Source of the DNA: a virus
Virus record (IMG/VR): IMGVR_UViG_3300044629_000131
Location: 1 to 64,000 of that record
Direction: 5' to 3' (one strand)
Length of the DNA stretch: 64,000 bases
The notes under the pieces were generated by a model. It was not told the origin of the DNA, ran no database searches, and worked only from the letters and a program-made list of their open reading frames with translations. The translations under genes were made by a program, and so were the position numbers. Positions 1-9,841 of this stretch are shown piece after piece. How positions within the stretch are numbered: position 1 is the first letter of the stretch; the number at the start of each line of letters is the position of its first letter.

Positions 1-2
1 AC

Positions 3-1454
3 GCCACTGCCGTCACTGGTGTTTATCGTTATGCGACAGAAGATGTGCCACCTCTTCCTCTAGATAATCAAACAGAAGTAGTTTCAATCTACGACGAAAT
101 TATTGCTGCTAAGAGAATTACTGACATCTATGCTAGAGCAGTTATCAGACGCTATAACTGGGATCTTGTTGCCAATCCCAAATTTGATATGTGGAAACCA
201 GACTATTCTGCTACCCCAGGTGGTGGCGGTCAGATTGGTAAAACAGCAGCAACTGGAGCCACCTCAATTGCTGATGCTAAGTTCTATGTAATGAATTCGG
301 CATACGAAGTATTTAAGTGCCTTTACAATGGTCAAAATCCTTCAAATGCCAGTGGTCAAAACGCAACCGAAGAACCAATTACAACTGGTGCTAACTATGC
401 TTCGGCAACTGGTCTTTACACAGAAACAACTGGTGCTGGATATATTTGGAAATATATGTACACCATTCCAACTGATGATGTACTAAGATTCTTATCATCA
501 GACTTTATGCCAATTGTTCTTCCATCAAATGCTTCCCGTACCGCTGTAACAGCAGCTGCTGTTGATGGAGCATGTGATGTAGTTCTAATTGAAGATGCTG
601 GATCTGGTCTTCCTGCCTCACAGACTCTCTATACATCTATTAAGGGAGATGGAACAGGTGGTATTGTTAGATTTACTACAAATGGTAGTGGAAATATCAC
701 CTCCGCTTCAATTCAAGCAAGAGGATCTGGTTATACATACGCAAACGTACTTCTAAGTAATGGCAACCTATTCAGCAACGTTGGTCTATCAACTGCTGTT
801 GCTACTTCTGCTGGATGGAAAGGAGCTCTTGAAATTATTCTAGCGCCTCTTGGTGGTCACGGTAAAGATCACGAATCTGAATTGAATGCCAAGAGAGTCA
901 TGACAAATATTCGTCTGACTTATTCTGAAGGTTCTGGAGATTTTCCAGTTGATAACGACTTCCGCAGAATTGGTATTCTTAAGGATCCATACAACTATGG
1001 TACAACCACTTTCTCTACAGCAGACACTCTATCTGGTCTAAAGGCAATTAAGATCACTGGAGCAACAGCCGATTTCATTCCAGATGAAAGAATTCAACAA
1101 ACAGTAAGTGGTGGAACAGCTTATGGAACAGTTGTTTCCTGGACTCTTGATAGTGGATCAACAACCACGGGAGTTCTGAAGTATATTCAAACAACTGATG
1201 CCCATACTGATAGTGGTGTTGTTAGACCATTCGCTAGCAATGGAGCAAATGCTATTACTGGATCATTATCAAACGCTTCTGGAACAGTAAATACTTCATA
1301 TGCTTCATCCTTACTGGGAATGACATTTGCTGCTGGTTTAGCAAATCCAGAAATTGAAAATAATTCTGGTGAGATTATCTACGTCGAGAATCGTCGTCTA
1401 ATCACTCGTGCTCCTGACCAGATTGAAGATATCAAACTAGTAATTGAGTTCTGA
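3..1454 (+). CDS. 8: Baseplate wedge protein gp8, 5' end cut by window
   Basis: The reading frame is open to the window edge, so the true start lies upstream; 483 codons are visible. gp8 is a wedge subunit of the T4-type baseplate that links gp7, gp10 and gp6. The C-terminus matches T4 gp8 closely: SGEIIYVENR, then a PDQ-EDI-L segment, parallels T4 SGEMIYMENR and DQTEEINIL. An internal GYIWKYMYTIP motif is also typical. T4 gp8 has 334 residues, so this form is much longer; the extra length includes a GSGYTYANV repeat module of the kind found in other virion proteins of this window. A GTG at 45 is in frame but is not the start, because coding continues upstream. Confidence 0.88.
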   Translation, partial: ATAVTGVYRYATEDVPPLPLDNQTEVVSIYDEIIAAKRITDIYARAVIRRYNWDLVANPKFDMWKPDYSATPGGGGQIGKTAATGATSIADAKFYVMNSAYEVFKCLYNGQNPSNASGQNATEEPITTGANYASATGLYTETTGAGYIWKYMYTIPTDDVLRFLSSDFMPIVLPSNASRTAVTAAAVDGACDVVLIEDAGSGLPASQTLYTSIKGDGTGGIVRFTTNGSGNITSASIQARGSGYTYANVLLSNGNLFSNVGLSTAVATSAGWKGALEIILAPLGGHGKDHESELNAKRVMTNIRLTYSEGSGDFPVDNDFRRIGILKDPYNYGTTTFSTADTLSGLKAIKITGATADFIPDERIQQTVSGGTAYGTVVSWTLDSGSTTTGVLKYIQTTDAHTDSGVVRPFASNGANAITGSLSNASGTVNTSYASSLLGMTFAAGLANPEIENNSGEIIYVENRRLITRAPDQIEDIKLVIEF

Positions 1455-1463
1455 TTTATATTT

Positions 1464-1509
1464 TACTCCGCTAAATACTAACGACTAGATGTTTGTATTT
1501 GGCGGAGTA
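1464..1509 (+). promoter_or_regulatory. RBS-covering hairpin with late promoter in its left arm
   Basis: Bases 1464-1478 and 1495-1509 are inverted repeats of 15 positions, 14 Watson-Crick and one G.U in RNA, with a 16-base loop. The right arm contains GGCGGAG, the ribosome binding site of the gene starting at 1512. The left arm contains the late box GCTAAATA (1470-1477). A transcript from that box should start near 1483, in the loop, and lack the left arm. The sequestration effect is inferred from the T4 gene e and gene 49 precedent. Confidence 0.7.
1470..1477 (+). promoter_or_regulatory. Candidate T4-type late promoter for gene at 1512
   Basis: GCTAAATA differs from the T4 late consensus TATAAATA in its first two bases and ends 35 bases before the start codon. 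The same spacing class recurs before most structural genes here. Recognition by gp55 with gp45 is inferred. Confidence 0.6.
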
Positions 1510-1511
1510 CG

Positions 1512-4500
1512 ATGCCTCAGAAGACTAATCTTAACGTAAATCCTTATTACGAGGACTTTGATGCGAATAAGAATTTTTATAAAATTCTATTTCGTCCAGG
1601 TTACTCTATTCAAGGCAGAGAATTAACTCAACTACAGTCTATTCTTCAGAATCAAATAGAAAGCTTCGGAAAGTATGCTTTCAAACAAGGAGAGATGGTT
1701 ATACCTGGAGAGGTTAGTCTCAATACAAAATTAGATTATGTAAAACTATCTTCAGTTTCCGAAGTAGCAGTAAACGAAGGAAATGATATTGTATATAAGA
1801 AATATGATATTAATCAATTAATTGGTCAACAATTAATTGGATTAACTTCTGGTGTTATTGGAACGATTCAAGCAGTAAAAGAAGCAACCGAAACCACTTC
1901 AGATACAATTTTTGTAAATTATCTAACCAGTGGTAATTCAAATACGGAATCAACTTTTAGACAGGGAGAAACCCTAGAAGTTATTGATGGAGTAAATACT
2001 CCTCTACTAGTTGTAGGAACAGACGGTAGTGTGCTCCCTACAAGTATTACAATCACAAATCCAGATACTAATCAGACAACTTCACTACAAAGTCCAGCAA
2101 TGGGTTATGCTTCTGCCGTAAAGGTTGAAGAAGGAATTTATTTTGTAAACGGGTATTTTATCCGCAATCAATCAGAACTTCTAGTAATAGATGAATATTA
2201 TGACAAACCATCGGCAAAAGTTGGTTTTGTTATTAATGAAAGAGTTGTTACTCCAGAGGAAGATGCTTCACTATATGATAATTCAATAGGATCATCGAAC
2301 TATACAGCTCCTGGAGCACATAGATTAAATATTTCACTTTCATTAAAGGAATTTGATCTAAACGCTATTACTGATAAGAACTTTATTCAATTAATTACTA
2401 TTTCCAGAGGAGTAGTTCAGAAAAAAGTATCGCAAACAAATTATAATTTAATTGAAGAAACATTAGCAAGAAGAACATTTGATGAAAGTGGAGATTATGT
2501 TGTTGATAATTTTTCAATTGATGTTAGAGAATATGCTCAAAGGGGTTCAAATAAAGGAATATATTCTGTAGATGAGTTTGGTCTTTATAATGGATTAACA
2601 TCAACTGAGGCATCCAGAAAAATGGTTGCTAGCATTGGTCCAGGTAAGGCATACATTAAGGGATTTGAAATTGTAAACAAAGAGATTAAATACTTACCAA
2701 TTGAAAAGGCAAGAGAAAGTCTATCAAGTGATAATGTAACTTTAAAAACAAAGGGACTTCCAACATTTACATTAACCAATGTTTATGGTAGTGTTCCTCT
2801 CAATAAAGAAGGATCAGATTTAACAGCATATCCAGATGTATTTTTGTATTCATCATTCAATGATGGATCAATTGGTTTAAACAATACAGAACTATCAACT
2901 GATCATAGACAAACTCTTAATAGAAGAGGTCTCATTTTCAATTCAAATGATGCCATAAAAACAATTACGATTCAAGTAACCAGCACAACGACATTACTTG
3001 GATCTATTACTGATGGCACATTTCAAAATCTAATTGGAACTTTATACTACATTAAATCTAGAAGCGATGGAGGATCCCCAACTTCAATTGGCAGTATCAA
3101 GTCAATTTCATATGCTAGCGTTAACAAACCTCTTATAAATCCTTCAGTCTCTGTTCAATTTTTAGAGCTTACAGTTACTGGTCCAAAAAATGAACTAGAA
3201 TTAATTCTTCTCGAATATGACAATGGAGATGATACTTTCAGAAGAAAATTATTTTTCTCAGAGAGTGATGCTCAAAATGATAACAGCGAATTTGGTTTTA
3301 TTGTTGATTACAGACAATCAATTACTCCAGTTATCGGAAAAGTAAAACCAAGTAACTTTTATATCCAACAGAGAGGTTCTGGATTTAACCCAGATTCTGA
3401 TATTATTTTATCAAAAGGACGTTTAACTGGTGGATCTTCTGCTTACAATACGATATTTGGATTGTCATATTTTGATCCCCAATTCTTCACAAAGATAACT
3501 CTAGAATCCGCTCCAACAGGCACCAATGCTTTTGAAATAGGAAAGTATATCTATGGTCTAACAAGTGGCGCATACGGCGTTGTAGAGGGCGCTCCATCTG
3601 GAGTTTATAGTACAAACAATCTCTTATTTGTAAAAACATTATCTGGAAGATTTTTATCTGGAGAAACACTAAGAGATGAATCTGGCAATACAACAAGAAT
3701 TGCTAGAGAAAATACTCTTTCTCATTTTATTGTTCAGAATAGAGGTCTTGGTTATGCTCCAGGTGCCAAAATTGTAATCAATGGATTGGAATTTGATTCT
3801 TCCAAGATTGAATTATTTACATCTGGTGATGGCAAAATTTATAAAGCAATTATCAACAATCGTAATGCTGTAACTACCGAATATTCACAACCTCCTGCTG
3901 TCAGTGTTAATAATCCCCCAGCAGCAACTCCGCCAAATGCTGGTGCTGCTATCATTCCAGTATTGTTTAGAGATACAGTTGTTACATATACTCCCCAGAA
4001 CGTAAAATCTGTTGGAGCTAGATATGGTTCTGGAAATGCCAATGTTTTTAGCGCAGACATATTAGTAGACAATCAGAATTTCTCGGAAATTAAATCAGTT
4101 ACTGATTTTACTTTCTTTGGATTCCAAGGATATGATTTTATAGAATCTACAAGCTTTAGTGCGGATGCTAGCACAATTTTACAGCAAGGAGATATTATTC
4201 AATTTTCTGATGTGAATAATGAATTGGTTCGTGCTATTGTCCAATATGCCACAAAACCAGCTGGTTCATCAAAAACAAGAATATATCTAGACACTGTTCT
4301 CCCAGGAGATGTAACTAATACTAGTATTGTACGTTTGAGACCAAAATTACAGAATTCAAATTCTGGAACTTTACTATTCCCAACTGGTAGTAAGCAGGTT
4401 GGTAAAATTTCTGCTGGTGGAGATGATACAAAGATCAAGTATTACTTCAGAAGAGATTTTGTAACTACTGCTTCTTCTAGTGGAGGAACAATTACTTTTG

Positions 4501-7500
4501 CGGCACAACTTCCATTTGGTACTCAACGATTTGCTGCTTTCTCTGAAAATAATTTTGTTATCACTGTTTTAGATGAAGGAGATGCTCCAAATATTTCTAA
4601 TGGTGATATTATCTACGTTAATCCAGATGCGATAGAAATAGCATCATCTACTGATACCGCGAGTGGTTTAACTTCTGGAAGTATCAGTTTACAACTTCCT
4701 TCAACGTATTTTGGAAATATTCCACCAAATGGACAATTCCCAAAATTAAAACTAACAGCAACTCTAGAAGTAAGCAATGCTAAACCAAGATTAAAAACAG
4801 TTGTTAGAAATAAAAGAATTCTAGTCTCTTCTTCTGGCGATAGAGTAATTCCTTTTAGAGGAACTGATTATGATAACGAAGTGGTGGATGTATTATCATA
4901 TTCAGATGCTTTTAAATTAAGATATGTTTATGAAGGAACGTCTACCCAACCCCCATCAGTTGATACAGCTGGCAATTTAATTTCTGGAACTGATGTTACT
5001 TCAAGATTTACATTTGATGATGGTCAAAGAGATACAATATATGATGTATCAAGAATTGTTTTAAAACCAGGATTTGAACCAACAGTTGGGCAATTAATTA
5101 TTGCTTTTGATTACTTTGAACATTCACAGGGAGATCTATGTACCATTGATAGTTACTTACATGAAGCTGGAGTAACAGAAGATGAAATTCCACTATTTAA
5201 TTCTTCAGTTCATGGTAACCTTGAGTTAAAGAACGTTCTTGACTTTAGACCAAAGGTTGATAATGATGCCATTATTCCTGGATTCCAAGATACTTCATCT
5301 TTAGAAGTAACAAGTGGTCAGTTTGCTGGATCTGGATCTGTAATTTCTGTTACACCTGCTCCAGATTCAAATCTGGAATATACATTCTCATTCAGTCAAG
5401 TTCAATATCTCGATAGAATTGATGGAATTTTCTTAAACAAAAAAGGAGAGTTTTTTGTAAAAGAAGGAAACTCATCACTAAATCCATCAAAACCCGATAC
5501 AATTGATGATGCTGTTGCTTTATTCTATGTTTATATTCCTGCTTACACAAAAACTAGTAACGATGTTCGTGTAACTCCTGTTGATAATCGCAGATACACG
5601 ATGAGAGATATTGGAAAACTCGAAAAGCGTATCGAACGCTTGGAGTATTACACAACTCTCAGCATACTTGAGCAGCAAGCTTTGAATATGCAGGTCAAAG
5701 ATGAAATTGGTCTTGATAGATTTAAGAGCGGATTTTTTGTAGATAATTTCGAATCCCATAAAATTGGCAATTTAAGTTCGTTAGATTATAGATGTTCCAT
5801 TGATAGTCAGCAGTCTGTCCTTCGTCCACAAGCGAAAGAAGATTCTGTCAATCTAGTAGAAGTAAATACAAGAGAAGATCAAAGAGCAGTTTCTGGATAC
5901 AAAAAATCTGGTGACATTATCACACTACCATATACAGATTTAGAATTATTTGGCAATAGTTTTGCGTCAAAAACTATCAATCCAAACCCATTTGTTGTTA
6001 TTCAATATGTTGGAGATGTTCAAGTATCTCCAAATGTAGATCACTGGTATGATCAAAGTATTGATCCTATAGTCGTAGATACAAATACTAGCCTTTTCAA
6101 TATTTTCTTGGCAAAAGATGATTCGAAAGAAAGTTTCTCAAGTCTTCATAATTCTTTCCTTGTAAATTGGGTAGGAACTTCTTCTGCATTTACGGCAATC
6201 AATTCGTTGGGAGAAGTTAATTCGCAGCAAGCAATTTCAACTGTTTCATCTGCTTCTGTTGCTAGTTCTTCAAATATTAGTCCACAGAATAATGAGATTG
6301 GTAAAGGAGTTCAAACAAAATCAATTAATGGAAATCTAGTATCATCTGCTTTAGCATTCTTTGCCAGAAGTATTCCAGTCAAGTATGTGATAAGAAGACT
6401 CAAACCAAATACTGTGGTTAATGTATTCCTCGAAGGAAGAAATGTTAATCGTTGGGCAAATCCAGATTTAAGATTTACTGGAGTTGCTGGTAATTCTCTA
6501 TCATCTTTCAATGGAAGAATTGTTACTGATGAGAATGGAAATGCTAGTGGATTAATCTTAATTCCAGCTGGATTACCACCAAGAGAAAACGCAATATGGA
6601 CTGGTGATGTTGATACAATTGACTATGATTCTTCTGGGGATGAAATTCGTTTGACAACTGGTGCATTAACTTTTAGATTTACTTCCAGTGCCACCGACGA
6701 GTCAAAAGACACAGTAGATACTTATGCCGAGGTCAAGTATTATGCCACTGGCATCCTACCAGAAAATCCTGGAAGTATTGTATCAACTAGACCATCATAT
6801 TTCAAGTCAAATGAAGGTGTTCAAATTGTTGATAATAATACTGATAATCCATTAAGACCAAATCCTTTAGCACAAACTTTCAAGATAGAAAATTATGATG
6901 GCGGATTATTTGCTACTGGTGTTGATTTATTCTTCTCCAAGAAGAGTAGCAATGTACCCATCAAGGTTTATTTAACTGATGTTGTTTCTGGAAAGCCAGG
7001 AAAAAATATCATCCCAGGAACAGAAAAAGTTTTAAATCCAAATACATATTTAAAATGCTACACTAATGGAAATGTTTCTGTAACAAAGGGAGAAATAGTT
7101 ACTGGTTCTAGCTCTTCTGCTAGTGGTCCTATTCTCAAGATCATTGATAAAAATGGTGTTGAAGTTGTAGCATCAACTTCTGGAACATATTCTCTCACAA
7201 ATGAGCAAGTTTACACACTTGTTCTGAGCAACCACAACGGTAAATCATTTAGACAAAATGAAGATCTGATAATTCCTTCTGTCACTTTAGCAAATGCTAC
7301 AGAAGCATCCCAATTAAAATTAACAATTGCTAAAGATAGCGGAAAATTATCTGACATTAAGATTAAAACTACTGGTCAAAATTACGACAGTGCTATTCTA
7401 ACAATAGAAAGTCCACAACTTCCAGGTGGTTCTGTAGCAACTGCTCGTATTGAAGTCTCTGGAGGTAAAGTATATAATGCTGAAATCTCACTCCCAGGAT

Positions 7501-9608
7501 TTGGATACACCGAAGCACCATCAGTTGTTGTTAAGGGTGTTGGAAATGGTGCTGGCGGATGTGAAATAGAAACCTTCATTGAAATAGACACACCAGCAGT
7601 TCAAATGGGTGTAGCAACAGATTCTGCTGGTGTTACAAATTCAACAACACCAACTAGATTTGAATTTGATTATCCAATCTACTTACAAAATGATACTGAA
7701 TATGCTCTTGCGTTAGAGACCGATTCTATTGATTATGAAATTTGGGCATCACGTCTTGGAGATATTGATGTGTCCACAAGCACTGTAATCACAACTCAAC
7801 CTTCTCTTGGTTCTGTTTATAGATCACAGAATATTGATAGTTGGACAGAAGATATTTTTGAAGATCTTAAATTCAAGATGTATCGTGCTGAATTTGATAT
7901 TTCCAGACAAGCGGAAGTTCTCATTACAAACAAAAAACTTGGTTATGAATTATTAGATTCAAATCCATTTGAGACTAATGCCAGCTCAAATACTAATGCC
8001 ACATCAAAATTATTTAAGAGCAATAACAGTATTCTAAAAGTGAAGCATAGAGATAATGGATTTGAAGATTCTGGAAAATCCTATGTGTTCTATAGAAGTG
8101 CCGAGGAAACTGCTGGAATTACAGCAGATATTTTAAATAACACATTATTTAAAATTACTAACTCGGGCATTGACACTTACAATATTACTTCCCTGTCTAA
8201 AGCTGCTGGAAATGCTTTGGGAGGAGGGGATAGTGTATATGCTACTTACAATAGAAAATACGAGGTTCTTTATCCACAAATCCATTATCTAACTTCAACT
8301 GGAACTACTTTGGATACATTTGTAAAAACCACAAATATAGTTCCAGTTGATTCGTCTACAACAAATTATACTTCATATTCACAAACTGATTTCGAAAAGA
8401 CATTTATAAATGAACCACATTACTTCACCAATCAAAAAATTGTCTCTTCTGAAATCAATGAAACTTTGAACAATATTGATAGATCATTGACATATAAAAT
8501 GATTTTGTCTTCTACAAAATCATATCTCTCTCCAGTGATTGATTTGTCAAGTGCTTCAGTAAAACTAAAAACAAATAGAGTTGAGAATGCTTCTGGTCAA
8601 GAAAATAGATTTGGAAGAAGAGATCAAATTATAGAATTCTATCCAATTTATAAGTTTAGTTTATCTGGAAATGCTGGTACTCAAATACAATCAAATCAAA
8701 CTATCACAGGAAAAACTACAAAAGCAACTGGAACTGTAGCAAAGGTTGAAGGTGTAAACGTTTGGGTTCGTGTAAAAACAAGTCAATTCTTCCAACAGGG
8801 GGAAGGTGTGAATCTTGGCAATCAATTATCACTTACAAATGTGAGTATTGATTCAAATCCATCTCAGATATTTGTTTCTATTGCTGATTCATCAACACTG
8901 GTTGCTCGTAACCCATCTTCAATTTTACAGACATATGATAATATCATCACTGGAAAAACTATAATATGGAATAACAAGACACAAGAACTTATTGTTCGTA
9001 ATGATGTTCAACCAATTAATGATGATTTTAATGGAAGAATTGTTGATAATGTTTTGTTTAACAGAAATGCTGTGGTTGTAGATCAAATCAAAGATATCTT
9101 CAGAGTTGGAGATTTTGTAAAATATCCAAATCAACCAGATAGCGAGGCTTCCTTCTTGGAAGTTGGAAGAATATCTTATACAAATGGTATTGATTATGTT
9201 TCTGATAACACCTCAAAAAATAGTTCTTCTGTTTCAAAATACATAACTAAGGAAATTTCTATAAACAATCCAGCGACTTCAATTGATGTTCGCCTGACCG
9301 CCAATATTAAAGACGTATCAAATATACAAGTCCTCTATAGATACAAGAAGGCATCAAGTCAGGAAAACTTTGAAGATATTGATTGGATTTATTTTAATGA
9401 GTCTGGAAATCCAGATACGTTAGAAATTGCTTCAAGTGAAAATACCATTTCTTTTACCACAGAGAAGCAATCTTCGTATCAAGAATTTAAGTATAGTGTG
9501 GCGAATTTACCAGAATATTCATCTTTTGCTGTTAAGATTGTTATGAAATCGGTTGATCCAGCTTATGTTCCAAAGATTCAAGATATCCGCGCCGTTGCTT
9601 CATTTTAA
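1512..9608 (+). CDS. Giant virion structural protein, DUF4815 N-terminus
   Basis: A 2698-residue protein. Its N-terminus (PYYEDFD-N--FYK, RPGYSIQGRELTQLQSILQNQ, residues about 11-50) is the signature of the DUF4815 family, found in T4-like cyanophage particles downstream of gp8. The exact role is unknown; position suggests a baseplate-attached or fibre-like component. The protein is rich in Ser, Thr, Asn and Gly. It carries scattered GSGY-type repeats, for example RGSGFNPDSDIILS near 623, RGLGYAPGAKIVING near 750 and GFGYTEAPSVVV near 1998, as expected for beta-rich fibrous proteins. The start is supported by GGCGGAG 5 bases upstream. Codons are AT-rich with AGA for Arg, unlike the capsid and replication genes. 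Confidence 0.85.
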   Translation: MPQKTNLNVNPYYEDFDANKNFYKILFRPGYSIQGRELTQLQSILQNQIESFGKYAFKQGEMVIPGEVSLNTKLDYVKLSSVSEVAVNEGNDIVYKKYDINQLIGQQLIGLTSGVIGTIQAVKEATETTSDTIFVNYLTSGNSNTESTFRQGETLEVIDGVNTPLLVVGTDGSVLPTSITITNPDTNQTTSLQSPAMGYASAVKVEEGIYFVNGYFIRNQSELLVIDEYYDKPSAKVGFVINERVVTPEEDASLYDNSIGSSNYTAPGAHRLNISLSLKEFDLNAITDKNFIQLITISRGVVQKKVSQTNYNLIEETLARRTFDESGDYVVDNFSIDVREYAQRGSNKGIYSVDEFGLYNGLTSTEASRKMVASIGPGKAYIKGFEIVNKEIKYLPIEKARESLSSDNVTLKTKGLPTFTLTNVYGSVPLNKEGSDLTAYPDVFLYSSFNDGSIGLNNTELSTDHRQTLNRRGLIFNSNDAIKTITIQVTSTTTLLGSITDGTFQNLIGTLYYIKSRSDGGSPTSIGSIKSISYASVNKPLINPSVSVQFLELTVTGPKNELELILLEYDNGDDTFRRKLFFSESDAQNDNSEFGFIVDYRQSITPVIGKVKPSNFYIQQRGSGFNPDSDIILSKGRLTGGSSAYNTIFGLSYFDPQFFTKITLESAPTGTNAFEIGKYIYGLTSGAYGVVEGAPSGVYSTNNLLFVKTLSGRFLSGETLRDESGNTTRIARENTLSHFIVQNRGLGYAPGAKIVINGLEFDSSKIELFTSGDGKIYKAIINNRNAVTTEYSQPPAVSVNNPPAATPPNAGAAIIPVLFRDTVVTYTPQNVKSVGARYGSGNANVFSADILVDNQNFSEIKSVTDFTFFGFQGYDFIESTSFSADASTILQQGDIIQFSDVNNELVRAIVQYATKPAGSSKTRIYLDTVLPGDVTNTSIVRLRPKLQNSNSGTLLFPTGSKQVGKISAGGDDTKIKYYFRRDFVTTASSSGGTITFAAQLPFGTQRFAAFSENNFVITVLDEGDAPNISNGDIIYVNPDAIEIASSTDTASGLTSGSISLQLPSTYFGNIPPNGQFPKLKLTATLEVSNAKPRLKTVVRNKRILVSSSGDRVIPFRGTDYDNEVVDVLSYSDAFKLRYVYEGTSTQPPSVDTAGNLISGTDVTSRFTFDDGQRDTIYDVSRIVLKPGFEPTVGQLIIAFDYFEHSQGDLCTIDSYLHEAGVTEDEIPLFNSSVHGNLELKNVLDFRPKVDNDAIIPGFQDTSSLEVTSGQFAGSGSVISVTPAPDSNLEYTFSFSQVQYLDRIDGIFLNKKGEFFVKEGNSSLNPSKPDTIDDAVALFYVYIPAYTKTSNDVRVTPVDNRRYTMRDIGKLEKRIERLEYYTTLSILEQQALNMQVKDEIGLDRFKSGFFVDNFESHKIGNLSSLDYRCSIDSQQSVLRPQAKEDSVNLVEVNTREDQRAVSGYKKSGDIITLPYTDLELFGNSFASKTINPNPFVVIQYVGDVQVSPNVDHWYDQSIDPIVVDTNTSLFNIFLAKDDSKESFSSLHNSFLVNWVGTSSAFTAINSLGEVNSQQAISTVSSASVASSSNISPQNNEIGKGVQTKSINGNLVSSALAFFARSIPVKYVIRRLKPNTVVNVFLEGRNVNRWANPDLRFTGVAGNSLSSFNGRIVTDENGNASGLILIPAGLPPRENAIWTGDVDTIDYDSSGDEIRLTTGALTFRFTSSATDESKDTVDTYAEVKYYATGILPENPGSIVSTRPSYFKSNEGVQIVDNNTDNPLRPNPLAQTFKIENYDGGLFATGVDLFFSKKSSNVPIKVYLTDVVSGKPGKNIIPGTEKVLNPNTYLKCYTNGNVSVTKGEIVTGSSSSASGPILKIIDKNGVEVVASTSGTYSLTNEQVYTLVLSNHNGKSFRQNEDLIIPSVTLANATEASQLKLTIAKDSGKLSDIKIKTTGQNYDSAILTIESPQLPGGSVATARIEVSGGKVYNAEISLPGFGYTEAPSVVVKGVGNGAGGCEIETFIEIDTPAVQMGVATDSAGVTNSTTPTRFEFDYPIYLQNDTEYALALETDSIDYEIWASRLGDIDVSTSTVITTQPSLGSVYRSQNIDSWTEDIFEDLKFKMYRAEFDISRQAEVLITNKKLGYELLDSNPFETNASSNTNATSKLFKSNNSILKVKHRDNGFEDSGKSYVFYRSAEETAGITADILNNTLFKITNSGIDTYNITSLSKAAGNALGGGDSVYATYNRKYEVLYPQIHYLTSTGTTLDTFVKTTNIVPVDSSTTNYTSYSQTDFEKTFINEPHYFTNQKIVSSEINETLNNIDRSLTYKMILSSTKSYLSPVIDLSSASVKLKTNRVENASGQENRFGRRDQIIEFYPIYKFSLSGNAGTQIQSNQTITGKTTKATGTVAKVEGVNVWVRVKTSQFFQQGEGVNLGNQLSLTNVSIDSNPSQIFVSIADSSTLVARNPSSILQTYDNIITGKTIIWNNKTQELIVRNDVQPINDDFNGRIVDNVLFNRNAVVVDQIKDIFRVGDFVKYPNQPDSEASFLEVGRISYTNGIDYVSDNTSKNSSSVSKYITKEISINNPATSIDVRLTANIKDVSNIQVLYRYKKASSQENFEDIDWIYFNESGNPDTLEIASSENTISFTTEKQSSYQEFKYSVANLPEYSSFAVKIVMKSVDPAYVPKIQDIRAVASF

Positions 9609-9634
9609 TTGTTTTAAAGGGAATAATTCCGCAT

Positions 9635-9841
9635 ATGGATTATATAAAAGTTAGTGGTCATGACGGTCTTGTAAGGGATCAAAATACAGGTGCTATCTTG
9701 AATTTAGACGATTATGCTATAGAGTCTAGAAAGAAAGCAAAGTACTTGAGTTCCGCGATCAATGATATAAATATGTTGAAGAATGAACTAAGTGAAATCA
9801 AAAAATTACTAAGAGAGATAATAAAAAATGGCGGTTCTTAG
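9635..9841 (+). CDS. Small conserved phage protein, 68 aa
   Basis: Not assigned a function. The N-terminal half has a GHDGLVRDQNTGAILN segment of a type seen in short phage proteins next to baseplate genes. The C-terminal half (about 36-64) is predicted coiled coil with a heptad-like Leu/Ile pattern. AAAGGGA lies about 12 bases upstream of the ATG. It overlaps the next gene by 14 bases, so translation is probably coupled. Confidence 0.7.
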   Translation: MDYIKVSGHDGLVRDQNTGAILNLDDYAIESRKKAKYLSSAINDINMLKNELSEIKKLLREIIKNGGS

